Assembly (NCBI GenBank): GCA_047947135.1
Contig: CP170457.1
Span: forward strand, 310,001 to 374,000
From: Planctobacterium sp047947135
GTDB taxonomy: Bacteria > Pseudomonadota > Gammaproteobacteria > Enterobacterales > Alteromonadaceae
Reading direction: 5' to 3'
DNA: 64,000 nucleotides
The notes beneath the pieces were generated by a model that saw only the letters and a list, made by a program, of their open reading frames with translations, was not told the DNA's origin and did no database searches. This document shows, one piece after another, positions 39,006 through 47,590 of this stretch. The position numbers and the translations under genes were made by a program. How positions within the stretch are numbered: position 1 is the stretch's first letter; every line of letters begins with the position of its first letter.

Positions 39006-39263
39006 TTACTCCTTAGATTCATTATCTCGGGCTGTGCAGTTATCTACGACTCTTTTAATTTGTTTCGCGTGATTACTTGCATTTTGAGGTGTACTCCAAA
39101 CACTTGAAATACAAAACTCACCACAGCGACATTCTTTGTCATTGTAAGGGCAATATATCTTGCCCCAAGCGTGACTGCCACCTACTTCAACTTTCCAGCC
39201 CAGCCCTTCTGCGTAACGAAGTGCTTCTTCAACTTCCTTTTTTGAGTGCTTTTTTCTAGGCAT
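39006..39263 (-). CDS. HicA-like small basic protein, putative toxin
   Basis: An 85-residue protein. The pattern LGWKVEVGGSHAWGKIYCP resembles the HicA core, where a GSHH-type motif gives the catalytic His. WSTPQNASNHAKQIKRVVDN resembles the second half of that fold. An insertion with four cysteines (C..YNDKECRCGEFC) could bind metal, which HicA proteins lack. It is followed at once by an HTH gene and preceded by a palindromic operator. I judge a toxin role likely but unproven; it could also be another RNA-binding protein. Confidence 0.6.
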   Translation of the reverse strand: MPRKKHSKKEVEEALRYAEGLGWKVEVGGSHAWGKIYCPYNDKECRCGEFCISSVWSTPQNASNHAKQIKRVVDNCTARDNESKE

Positions 39264-39287
39264 GCTTACTCACAAGTATTAAGTAAG

Positions 39288-39325
39288 AGTTTAGGTAATC
39301 ACACAAAGGTTGTCAACTGACAACC
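39288..39325 (-). promoter_or_regulatory. Promoter and palindromic operator of the HicA-like/HTH operon
   Basis: The perfect 8 bp inverted repeat GGTTGTCA-AC-TGACAACC is at 39308-39325. On the minus strand a consensus -35 TTGACA (39311-39316) sits inside it, 17 bp from the -10 TAAACT (39288-39293). The start codon is about 25 nt after the -10. A repressor bound to the palindrome would block the promoter. Confidence 0.65.
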
Positions 39326-39351
39326 AAAGGTGTTCAAGTTTGTTATAACCT

Positions 39352-40056
39352 CTAGTTTTTTCTTCTGTAAATAATTTCGTGATTTGAATGTAGACCCTCA
39401 CGTGGCGTACCGTTCATTTCAACAAATTCTAAATTCCACTCTTCGCCATTCTCTAGATCTTGGAAAAAGTCCGTCCAAGCTGTTCCCAAAAAGTCTGCAT
39501 TGAAAATCTCCAATTTACATAGGGACTCTCTGCAATCAAAGCCTCCAAATTCGAGAGATTCACTGTTGATATGCTTTTGAGACACATTGTGGAAATAGCT
39601 TTCAATCTCTGTAGCCCATTCATAATCAATGCTTTGCGCGTTAAATTGAATATCAGCGTCACGAAATTTTTTGGCATAATTAGCGGCGAGCTTTGCATTT
39701 TTTTGTTCTAATTTTTTATGACCAGAACCAACAAGAGAATAATCACCCTGCAATGGAGTTGTAGTTAAATCGTCAGTACCTAGCAATTGATTCCCGTACG
39801 GGGTTTGCTCTACAAATGAGGTTAAATAATCTAGCTGAGTTGAGAGATAAAAAATCTTTTTCTTGAGGTTCGCAACCTCAACCTTCAAAGACAAGAGCTC
39901 ATCTGAGTACTCTGGAATAATCCGCGTTTCAGTTAGTAATTCTCGTTCTGTGCCCTTAGGAGATTTAGCCGGGTTTGCAAAGAAATAATGGTAGGCAAGA
40001 ATAACTATCAAAATACTTACCGCACTAAATAAATTAGAACTTACATTTTTCATCAT
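39352..40056 (-). CDS. Membrane-anchored coiled-coil protein of unknown function
   Basis: A 234-residue protein I cannot assign. It has an N-terminal membrane helix (about 8-27, LFSAVSILIVILAYHYFF), a coiled coil (about 52-85), a linker, and a C-terminal domain with the motif FDCRESLCKLEIFNAD. Such a CxxxxC motif before a strand is found in many uncharacterised periplasmic proteins, where it may form a disulphide. The orientation suggests that most of it is periplasmic. It stands alone in the AT-rich patch, on the same strand as the HicA-like operon but upstream of that operon's promoter. Confidence 0.6.
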   Translation of the reverse strand: MMKNVSSNLFSAVSILIVILAYHYFFANPAKSPKGTERELLTETRIIPEYSDELLSLKVEVANLKKKIFYLSTQLDYLTSFVEQTPYGNQLLGTDDLTTTPLQGDYSLVGSGHKKLEQKNAKLAANYAKKFRDADIQFNAQSIDYEWATEIESYFHNVSQKHINSESLEFGGFDCRESLCKLEIFNADFLGTAWTDFFQDLENGEEWNLEFVEMNGTPREGLHSNHEIIYRRKN

Positions 40057-40299
40057 TTTTACGTTTATCTACAAATTTATGAACCAAATACAAGGAGCAT
40101 TGAGCTATCCGCTCCAAAATTTGCTTAAAGTAAGAATGGTAAACGAAATACCCTCAAGAAGCGACTGGCAGCAATACGATAGATTTTACAGTTCAAGGTC
40201 CAAACTCTGACCGTCCATGGAAGATGACCAACCATACAAAACCTTTCAGAACAGTTACGAGAAATGCTTATTGACTGCATCCAAAGAATGCTCAAAAGG

Positions 40300-40346
40300 G
40301 GAAAAAGAAGCCTACTAAAAAGTTGTCAATCGATTTCGCGTAGGCT
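40300..40346 (-). terminator. Probable terminator of yajR
   Basis: On the minus strand the stem AGCCTAC/GTAGGCT (24 nt loop) is followed by TTCTTTTTCCCC, just after the yajR stop. The long loop weakens the case. Confidence 0.45.
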
Positions 40347-40349
40347 GGT

Positions 40350-41696
40350 TTAACCAGGGTCAGCCAACTGCCTGGCTTGTTGCACATCAAATTGTTTGCC
40401 ATCGACTTTCAGGTACACCGCAGACTCATCCGGAACGATACTGAAATCCTGCACCCCATTTAACTGTGCAAAACCACTGCGTACCTCTTCTAGTGTCCGA
40501 CCGGCTAATTTGAAGGATAAGGTATAACGCTGCGTGCGGCCTGCACTGTCAAATGACATAAACAACAACGACCACCCGATACAAACAACCGCCATGATGC
40601 CCAGCAACATTTCACCGGAGACAATATTTAACAGCAAACCGCTAAGCACTCCGCCTAAAAACGCCCCAAAAAACTGAAAGCTGGCGAATAAGCCCATGGC
40701 GGTTCCTTTACGACCTGCTGGCGCCAAACTGGAGACCAGCGCCGGGAAATTCGCTTCCAGAAAGTTAAAACCAATAAAAAATACAACTACCCACGCCAGC
40801 AATCCCCAGCCTTGTGGCAGTATAATAGCCAGGCTGGCAAGACTTAACGTCAGACACCACACCGCTAACATCAGCAGCTTGTTGATATTCAGTTTGCGCT
40901 GCAACCCCATCAGGATAGCCATACCGACAATTGACATCAGTAATACTGGCAGGTACACCAGCCAGTGTTCTTCCAGAACCCAGCCGGACGCCACTAGTTT
41001 GCCCGGTAGTTGGACAAACATCATAGTGATCAAGGCATGTAAAAACATCACACTGATATTGAGAGTTAACAGCGCTTTGTCCTGCAACATTGATTTTATG
41101 TGTTGTCTGGCCGGCAACGTATCGCCATTCGGTGCACCTGCTACGGCATTTGGCACCATAAATAGCACCACTGGAATCCCTGCCAACGCAAGACCAAAAG
41201 TCAGATAAAAAATACCGCTTAAGCCGAAATCACCGGAGACAATCGGACCTAAAATCAGTGACAGGTAAAATGAAAAGCCGATCGCAATGCCGATGACCGC
41301 CATTACTTTGCTGCGTTGTTGCTCACGACTGATATCCGCAGCCAGTGCCATAACCGCACCAGCGATAGCGCCTGCGCCCTGTAACATGCGTCCTAATGTC
41401 AGCAGCCACATGGACTCCGCCGTGGCAGCGAGTAAACTGCCCGAAGCGAATAAGACAAGGCCTGCAACAATCACTTTTTTACGACCTATACGGTCTGACC
41501 ACATGCCCATTGGGATTTGCAAAATCGCTTGCGTGAAACCATACGCGCCAATTGCCAGACCCAGCCACATTACGGAATAATCGGGATAATCCTGAACCAT
41601 AAGTGCCAGTACCGGCATAACCATAAACAGGCCCAGCATACGCATCAGATATATCAGTGCTAAAGACAGCGCACCGCGTAATTCAGTTCGATTCAA
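40350..41696 (-). CDS. yajR: MFS transporter of the YajR type, with C-terminal YAM domain
   Basis: A 448-residue major facilitator protein with 12 helices. Motif A (GMWSDRIGRKKVIVAG, about 63-78) and the start RMLGLFMVMPVLAL match YajR. Residues about 385-448 form a soluble domain (RYTLSFKLAGRTLEEVRSGF, then AVYLKVDGKQFD), the ferredoxin-like YAM domain that marks YajR. The start is a TTG at 41696 with GGAAG close upstream. The substrate is unknown. It is divergent from uvrA. Confidence 0.87.
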   Translation of the reverse strand: MNRTELRGALSLALIYLMRMLGLFMVMPVLALMVQDYPDYSVMWLGLAIGAYGFTQAILQIPMGMWSDRIGRKKVIVAGLVLFASGSLLAATAESMWLLTLGRMLQGAGAIAGAVMALAADISREQQRSKVMAVIGIAIGFSFYLSLILGPIVSGDFGLSGIFYLTFGLALAGIPVVLFMVPNAVAGAPNGDTLPARQHIKSMLQDKALLTLNISVMFLHALITMMFVQLPGKLVASGWVLEEHWLVYLPVLLMSIVGMAILMGLQRKLNINKLLMLAVWCLTLSLASLAIILPQGWGLLAWVVVFFIGFNFLEANFPALVSSLAPAGRKGTAMGLFASFQFFGAFLGGVLSGLLLNIVSGEMLLGIMAVVCIGWSLLFMSFDSAGRTQRYTLSFKLAGRTLEEVRSGFAQLNGVQDFSIVPDESAVYLKVDGKQFDVQQARQLADPG

Positions 41697-41821
41697 ACTT
41701 CCAGCAAATCCGGTTCAAAAAACAGCGCGGCAGTTTAGCACAACCACGCAGCCCGAAACAGTATCCCCGCTGCCAAAATCGGGCGATGATAGATGACAGT
41801 AATTTAATAGTAATAAGGTTG

Positions 41822-41849
41822 TTAACTACTGTATATATATGCATATAAT
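41822..41849 (+). promoter_or_regulatory. uvrA promoter with LexA-like box
   Basis: A -10 TATAAT lies at 41844-41849, with TTAACT 16 bp upstream. Overlapping the spacer and -10, ACTGTATATATATGCAT (41828-41844) fits CTG-N10-CAG in all but the last base. LexA control of uvrA is well known in Escherichia coli. Confidence 0.6.
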
Positions 41850-41878
41850 ATGCTTTTGGTTCAGGTCGACACGTAGTT

Positions 41879-44704
41879 ATGGACAAGATAGAGGTAAGGG
41901 GCGCTCGCACCCATAATCTAAAGAATATCAACCTAGAATTACCCCGGGATAAATTGATCGTGATTACCGGTTTATCGGGTTCAGGGAAGTCTTCACTGGC
42001 GTTTGATACTCTCTACGCAGAGGGGCAGCGACGCTACGTTGAATCGCTATCGGCCTATGCCAGACAATTCTTGTCGATGATGGAAAAACCGGACGTTGAT
42101 CATATCGAAGGCCTGTCACCTGCTATTTCGATAGAGCAGAAGTCGACATCTCACAATCCCCGCTCAACCGTCGGCACCATTACTGAAATTTACGATTACC
42201 TGCGCCTGTTATTCGCACGTGTCGGCGAACCTCGTTGTCCTGACCATGATGTGGTGCTCAAGGCACAGACCGTCAGCCAAATGGTGGACAAGGTACTGGA
42301 ACTCCCTGAAAACAGTAAAATGATGCTGTTGGCACCCGTAGTAGAAGGGCGCAAAGGTGAACACATTAAAACCCTGGAAAGCCTGGCGGCACAAGGGTTC
42401 ATTCGCGCCCGTATCGATGGCGAGATATGTGATTTATCCGATCCCCCCGATTTGGATTTGCATAAAAAACACAATATCGAAGTGGTGGTGGACCGCTTCA
42501 AAGTACGCGATGACCTAAAGCTTCGTCTGGCAGAAAGCTTTGAAACTGCGTTGGAGCTATCAGCCGGTATTGCCCGAATTGCCGATATGGACAACCCGGA
42601 AGCTGTTGAGCTGGTCTTTTCGGCAAACTTTGCCTGCCCCCACTGTGGTTACAGTCTTACAGAACTCGAACCACGGCTGTTTTCTTTCAACAATCCCGCT
42701 GGTGCTTGTACCACCTGTGATGGACTGGGTACCAAACAATTTTTTGATCCCACTCGGGTTATCAATAACGACGAATTAAGCCTTTCGGGTGGTGCGATAC
42801 GAGGATGGGACAAACGCAGCTATTATTATTTTCAAATGCTGCAATCTGTCGCTGAGCACTATAGCTTCGATCTGAACACTCCGTTTGCTAAATTGGATGA
42901 AGAAGCCAGAAATGTGGTGTTATTTGGTAGCAAAGGCACCTCCATCAAATTCAAATATATCAATGATCGTGGCGACATCATGGAGCGAAAGCACCCATTT
43001 GAAGGGGTCATCCCCAATATGGAACGTCGTTATCGTGAAACCGAGTCGAATGCCGTTCGCGAAGAACTGGCCAAGTATCTAAGCCAGCAACCTTGTACCT
43101 CCTGTGACGGCAGCCGTCTAAAACAGGAGGCGCGTAACGTTTTTGTCGCTGAAACCAACCTGCCCACTGTGGCAGAGATGTCTATAGAAGATGCCCTGCA
43201 TTTCTTTGACACAATGCAGCTCGAAGGACAACGAGCACAAATAGCCGACAAGATTTTAAAAGAAATTAACGAACGACTGAGTTTTTTAGTGAATGTCGGT
43301 TTGAATTATCTGAACCTATCACGCAGTGCCGACACCCTGTCAGGTGGTGAAGCGCAGCGTATCCGACTGGCAAGCCAAATTGGTGCTGGGTTGGTTGGGG
43401 TCATGTATGTTCTGGATGAGCCTTCAATCGGACTGCACCAACGAGATAACGAACGACTATTATCTACGCTGACTCATCTGCGCGACCTGGGTAACACTGT
43501 CATCGTTGTGGAACACGACGAAGATGCCATTCGACAGGCAGATTATATTGTAGATATTGGTCCCGGTGCCGGTGTGCACGGTGGCCAAATCGTCGCCAAA
43601 GGCGGCCTGACTGACATTCTCGAAAGTAAGGATTCACTTACTGGTAAGTATTTATCTGGTAAGGAAATGATTGACATACCCGCGACTCGCCACAAGGTAA
43701 AAGATGATAAATGGGTAGAATTAAACGGAGCCAGTGGTAATAACCTGAAAAACGTTGATTTGCGTGTGCCTATTGGGGTAATGACCTGCATTACCGGTGT
43801 GTCAGGCTCCGGTAAATCGACACTGATCAATGATACTTTCTACAAAATTGCTCATATCGAACTCAACGGCGCGACCACCGACGAACCGTCACCTTATGAA
43901 TCGATTACCGGACTTGAGCATCTCGACAAGGTGGTGGATATCGATCAAAGCCCGATTGGACGGACGCCACGTTCAAACCCTGCTACTTACACTGGTATTT
44001 TCACCCCCATCAGAGAATTATTTTCGGGCACACAGGAAGCGCGCTCACGCGGTTACAAACCGGGTCGCTTCAGCTTCAATGTCAAAGGTGGTCGTTGCGA
44101 AGCCTGTCAGGGTGATGGCGTAATTAAAGTCGAAATGCACTTTTTACCCGATGTGTATGTGCCTTGTGATATTTGTAAAGGCAAACGCTATAACCGTGAA
44201 ACGCTGGAAATTCAGTACAAACAGAAAAATATTCATGAAGTGCTGGAAATGACGGTGGAAGACGCCCACGAATTTTTCCAGGCCATTCCTGCCATCGCCA
44301 GAAAGCTGAAAACCCTGATGGATGTTGGTCTGTCGTACATTCGCTTAGGGCAAGCCGCGACCACACTCTCTGGCGGTGAAGCACAACGGGTTAAACTGGC
44401 AAAAGAACTTTCCAAAAGGGATACTGGGCAAACTCTGTATATTCTTGATGAGCCTACCACTGGACTGCATTTTCATGATATCAAACAACTGCTGGCGGTA
44501 TTACACCGGCTGCGGGACCATGGCAACACAGTTGTTGTCATCGAACATAATCTGGATGTCATCAAAACCGCAGACTGGATCATCGATCTGGGTCCTGAAG
44601 GTGGTTCCGGTGGTGGTGAAATCATCGCAGCTGGTACACCTGAAGCGCTGTGTGAAAGTAAAAAATCACACACCGCACGCTTTTTAAAACCTCTGCTGAA
44701 ATAA
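41879..44704 (+). CDS. uvrA: Excinuclease ABC subunit A
   Basis: A 941-residue damage-recognition ATPase of nucleotide excision repair. It has two ABC modules: Walker A GLSGSGKSS (31-39) and GVSGSGKST in the second half, with ABC signatures LSGGEAQRIRLA and LSGGEAQRVKLA. Zinc modules CPHCGYSLTELEPR...CTTC and CEACQGDGVIKVEM...CDIC are intact. The start ATG follows a LexA-like box by 34 nt. The gene is complete and heads a short operon. Confidence 0.97.
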   Translation: MDKIEVRGARTHNLKNINLELPRDKLIVITGLSGSGKSSLAFDTLYAEGQRRYVESLSAYARQFLSMMEKPDVDHIEGLSPAISIEQKSTSHNPRSTVGTITEIYDYLRLLFARVGEPRCPDHDVVLKAQTVSQMVDKVLELPENSKMMLLAPVVEGRKGEHIKTLESLAAQGFIRARIDGEICDLSDPPDLDLHKKHNIEVVVDRFKVRDDLKLRLAESFETALELSAGIARIADMDNPEAVELVFSANFACPHCGYSLTELEPRLFSFNNPAGACTTCDGLGTKQFFDPTRVINNDELSLSGGAIRGWDKRSYYYFQMLQSVAEHYSFDLNTPFAKLDEEARNVVLFGSKGTSIKFKYINDRGDIMERKHPFEGVIPNMERRYRETESNAVREELAKYLSQQPCTSCDGSRLKQEARNVFVAETNLPTVAEMSIEDALHFFDTMQLEGQRAQIADKILKEINERLSFLVNVGLNYLNLSRSADTLSGGEAQRIRLASQIGAGLVGVMYVLDEPSIGLHQRDNERLLSTLTHLRDLGNTVIVVEHDEDAIRQADYIVDIGPGAGVHGGQIVAKGGLTDILESKDSLTGKYLSGKEMIDIPATRHKVKDDKWVELNGASGNNLKNVDLRVPIGVMTCITGVSGSGKSTLINDTFYKIAHIELNGATTDEPSPYESITGLEHLDKVVDIDQSPIGRTPRSNPATYTGIFTPIRELFSGTQEARSRGYKPGRFSFNVKGGRCEACQGDGVIKVEMHFLPDVYVPCDICKGKRYNRETLEIQYKQKNIHEVLEMTVEDAHEFFQAIPAIARKLKTLMDVGLSYIRLGQAATTLSGGEAQRVKLAKELSKRDTGQTLYILDEPTTGLHFHDIKQLLAVLHRLRDHGNTVVVIEHNLDVIKTADWIIDLGPEGGSGGGEIIAAGTPEALCESKKSHTARFLKPLLK

Positions 44705-44717
44705 GGAAACCCTCATA

Positions 44718-45125
44718 GTGAGCAAGATGCTAAGTGAAACCTTTAAAGTACGCTTCAGTGAAACCGATGGCCTGGGCCATGTCGGCAATACCGTGCATGT
44801 TGTCTGGTTTGAAGCAGCCCGTGAACCCATTTTCAAACTCTTTACTCCCGGTCTCGACATGGACAGCTGGCCATTGATACTGGCCAGCTATAAAGTGGAT
44901 TTTCTCAAGCAGGTATTTCTTGGTGAGGTAGAGATCCGCAGCGGTATCAGCAGATTAGGTGGCAGTTCGTTTGATATCTACCAGGAAGTCTGGCAAAACG
45001 AAGAATGTTGCGCCAAAGGGGTAACTACACTGGTCAATTTTGACTACCAACAGAATAAAGCTCAACCTATTCCAGAGGACGTCCGCAGACAGCTTCAGGA
45101 ACTTGCCATTGAACTGGAGTCGTAA
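44718..45125 (+). CDS. Acyl-CoA thioesterase, 4HBT hotdog family
   Basis: A 135-residue hotdog-fold protein starting at GTG 44718 (AAGGA upstream), 13 nt after uvrA. The motif VRFSETDGLGHVGNTVHVVWFEAAR is the 4HBT active-site region, with Asp and the following helix as in YbgC/FadM proteins. It likely cuts an acyl-CoA thioester; the substrate is not known. Its stop shares one base with the next ATG, so the two are translated together. Confidence 0.85.
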   Translation: MSKMLSETFKVRFSETDGLGHVGNTVHVVWFEAAREPIFKLFTPGLDMDSWPLILASYKVDFLKQVFLGEVEIRSGISRLGGSSFDIYQEVWQNEECCAKGVTTLVNFDYQQNKAQPIPEDVRRQLQELAIELES

Positions 45126-45823
45126 TGACAGATTTTATTGAAGTCATTGAGAATGCGCTGCCAGACGAACTTTGCCAGCGACTGATTGACAGGTTCCACC
45201 AGCATCAGGATAAGACCTTTCAGGGTCGCACCGGCGGTGGCGTCGCATTAGAAAAGAAAAATAGTCGGGATATCTCAATAAGCAGTAACGCCGAGTTCCA
45301 ACAAGAACTGCAAGAAGTACTAGGGATTACCACACAACATATCATTGAGTATTTCGATAAATATTATTTTGCTTTGATCGGCCCGCTGGGCATTAAAGTT
45401 AAACACCCACAAACCGGTGAACCAACGGACGTATCGCAGGACAACTACGAACAGTTGGTCAAACCGAAAATCAGTGACTTTGTGCGCAGCTTCTTCCGCT
45501 TAGGCGATATCAACATGCAGCGGTATGAAGCAGGACAAGGCGGCTATCCTTACTGGCATTCGGAAGTCTACCCACAAATGCCCCACAATGACGCTTTGCA
45601 CCGCACAATGCTATTTATGTTTTACCTCAATGATGTCGACGAAGGTGGCGAGACCGAGTTTTATTATCAGGAGCGTAAAATAGCCCCCAAAAAAGGCACT
45701 ATGGTAATAGCTCCGGCTTACTTTACCCATACTCACAGAGGCAATATACCGGTCTCGGACAACAAGTATATTCTGACTTCATGGGTGCTGTTCAATCGTG
45801 CTGAGCAGTTATACAGAGGCTAA
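45125..45823 (+). CDS. 2-oxoglutarate/Fe(II) oxygenase, prolyl 4-hydroxylase type
   Basis: A 232-residue dioxygenase. The iron site is His145-x-Glu147 (YWHSEVYP) with a distal His in FTHTHRG (about 202-204); Lys214 or a nearby residue would bind 2-oxoglutarate. HxE instead of the commoner HxD is a visible variation. The core FMFYLNDVDEGGETEF is typical of prolyl 4-hydroxylase-like enzymes. The substrate is unknown. It is third in the uvrA transcript. Confidence 0.82.
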   Translation: MTDFIEVIENALPDELCQRLIDRFHQHQDKTFQGRTGGGVALEKKNSRDISISSNAEFQQELQEVLGITTQHIIEYFDKYYFALIGPLGIKVKHPQTGEPTDVSQDNYEQLVKPKISDFVRSFFRLGDINMQRYEAGQGGYPYWHSEVYPQMPHNDALHRTMLFMFYLNDVDEGGETEFYYQERKIAPKKGTMVIAPAYFTHTHRGNIPVSDNKYILTSWVLFNRAEQLYRG

Positions 45824-45866
45824 GCTTGATACCAGTACAAGACCGCTGCAATTGAGGGGAATGGCA

Positions 45867-45899
45867 GCTAGAGCATGGTTGCAGATAAGTTGCTCTAGC
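45867..45899. terminator. Hairpin between convergent genes
   Basis: A 9 bp inverted repeat GCTAGAGCA/TGCTCTAGC with a 15 nt loop lies between the oxygenase and DUF3299 genes, which converge. There is no T run, so terminator function is only probable. Confidence 0.35.
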
Positions 45900-45993
45900 C
45901 AGGTCCAGTCTGAGGCACTATTTGGGTTTCTAAAGTGTTGATGGTGCTGTTCGCCTCAAGCAAGACCAATCCAGAACTCAGCAGATCATAGGG

Positions 45994-46461
45994 TTATTCG
46001 AATGGGCTGACCGCCGCGCCTTTCAAGGAATAACCAACACTGGCGATATCGCCCTTCCAGGCTTGGGTACTTAATGTACCTGTGACCCATACAGCATCAT
46101 ATAAATTATCCACCGGTACACCGGTTTCAAACTTCACATAGACAATCTGATTCGACGGTGGTGGTGGCACATGAATACAGGCCCCAAAATAAGGCACCAA
46201 TAAAAATTCAGTTAAGGATTCGTCGTCCCCTTCCAGCGGCACAACAAACCCGGGAATTTTTACTTCCTTGCCATTCAGCGACTGCTTTACCGGCGCATCA
46301 GGATGCAACTGCGCCATACTTTTTTGGTGGTCCACATCTGGCGTAGATTCCAATGGCTGATAATCAGTAGGAATTAAATCCTCCCAATATAACTCCAAGG
46401 GTTCAGCGACAACTGAAGAACAAACAAGGAATAACAGAGTAGCAAAATAAGTTCGAATCAT
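45994..46461 (-). CDS. DUF3299 family periplasmic protein
   Basis: A 155-residue protein with a signal peptide (MIRTYFATLLFLVCSSVVAEP). The mature part has ELYWEDLIP, VKIPGFVVPLE, LVPYFGACIHVPPPPSNQIVYV and WVTGTL, the standard motifs of DUF3299. The family is found near ABC permeases and metal-related genes, but no function is established. It stands alone here. Confidence 0.85.
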   Translation of the reverse strand: MIRTYFATLLFLVCSSVVAEPLELYWEDLIPTDYQPLESTPDVDHQKSMAQLHPDAPVKQSLNGKEVKIPGFVVPLEGDDESLTEFLLVPYFGACIHVPPPPSNQIVYVKFETGVPVDNLYDAVWVTGTLSTQAWKGDIASVGYSLKGAAVSPFE

Positions 46462-46599
46462 AATTCTCTTTAAACTGATGGATTAGGCGATGCACAATCG
46501 TTCTGTTACATACGCAAAACAACATAATCAGGGGCTGCATGTTAGGGTAATCAGGTGCAAAAATAAATGCTATTCAACCAAAGTCACCGGCATTTAACC

Positions 46600-47580
46600 T
46601 TATAACCACTTGCGCCAGATCATGGCTAATAAAATGATGACGGCGAGTCCCCCCATAGCTGACGCCAGATAGGTAAAAGCCGATGGGGTTTCCAGTCCCG
46701 GTAAACCAGCGACATTCATGCCAAACACACCCGTTAGAAAAGATAAGGGCAGGAATATGGCTGTCACCAATGACAATACATACATTCGCATGCCTTGTTG
46801 CTCAGCAATCTGATTGCGCATTTCATCCTGAAGCAATGCCGCTCGCTCTCTTGCCAATTCCAGCTCTTCTAAATAGCGGGTCATACGGTCACTTTGCTCG
46901 CGCAATGCAAATGCCTGATGATCGCTTAAGTGTAAACGCGAGCGAAACAGCGCATCCAACGCGTCGCGCTGAGGGGCAAGATAGCGTCGAATGGCCGCAG
47001 ACTGCCTGCGTAACGACGATAACCTCTGACGATCACCACGTCCTTTTTGGTCAACAATAGTGGTTTCAAAACCTGTTAATTCTTCATCAATATGGTCGAC
47101 ATTTTCGCTTATACGATCTGCCAACCTTTCCACCAGCAAACAGAGTAGCTCTGTTGGCGTATCCGGACCAGCACCCGCTGTGATGGTGTTTTTTACGTCG
47201 GTGACAGACAATAGTCGTCGCCCTCGCTTACGAGCGGTAACAATGCGCTTGTCCGTCAACCAGATACGCAAAGACACCATATCTTCGGGGTCGGCATCGG
47301 GGTTGGTATTGATGCCTCGCAAATAAATGATCAACCCTTTGTCCATAGTCATGGTTCGAGGACGGGTTTCATTCTCCGTCAATGCACCAACAACTTCGTC
47401 AGCCAACCCCAGTCGCTGCATCTCTTCCACAGCCCCTGGCGCGTCGCATTGCAGATGCGCCCAATCATACTCGCGCTCTTCACTGTCAGCCTCAACCAGT
47501 TTACCTTGTGATGACACAAAACAATGCCAGAGGATCGCTGCTGAGGGCGTAACTGGCTGATCGTCATTCGAATTTTGCAT
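46600..47580 (-). CDS. zntB: CorA-family zinc transporter ZntB-like
   Basis: A 326-residue CorA/ZntB protein: a cytoplasmic domain (about 1-265) with long helices, and two C-terminal membrane helices. The family GMN motif is present as TGVFGMNVAGLPG (about 283-295). The Leu-Pro-Gly after it fits ZntB better than CorA, where an MPE-type loop is usual. It would move zinc or another divalent cation. It is 10 nt downstream of the mscS-like gene and probably in the same transcript. Confidence 0.85.
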   Translation of the reverse strand: MQNSNDDQPVTPSAAILWHCFVSSQGKLVEADSEEREYDWAHLQCDAPGAVEEMQRLGLADEVVGALTENETRPRTMTMDKGLIIYLRGINTNPDADPEDMVSLRIWLTDKRIVTARKRGRRLLSVTDVKNTITAGAGPDTPTELLCLLVERLADRISENVDHIDEELTGFETTIVDQKGRGDRQRLSSLRRQSAAIRRYLAPQRDALDALFRSRLHLSDHQAFALREQSDRMTRYLEELELARERAALLQDEMRNQIAEQQGMRMYVLSLVTAIFLPLSFLTGVFGMNVAGLPGLETPSAFTYLASAMGGLAVIILLAMIWRKWL

Positions 47581-47590
47581 CTTTTCTCCT

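Noticed and set aside
40217..40318. 33-residue frame (start MEDDQPYKTF) downstream of yajR
   Set aside because: It has no ribosome site and overlaps the probable yajR terminator; at best a gene remnant.
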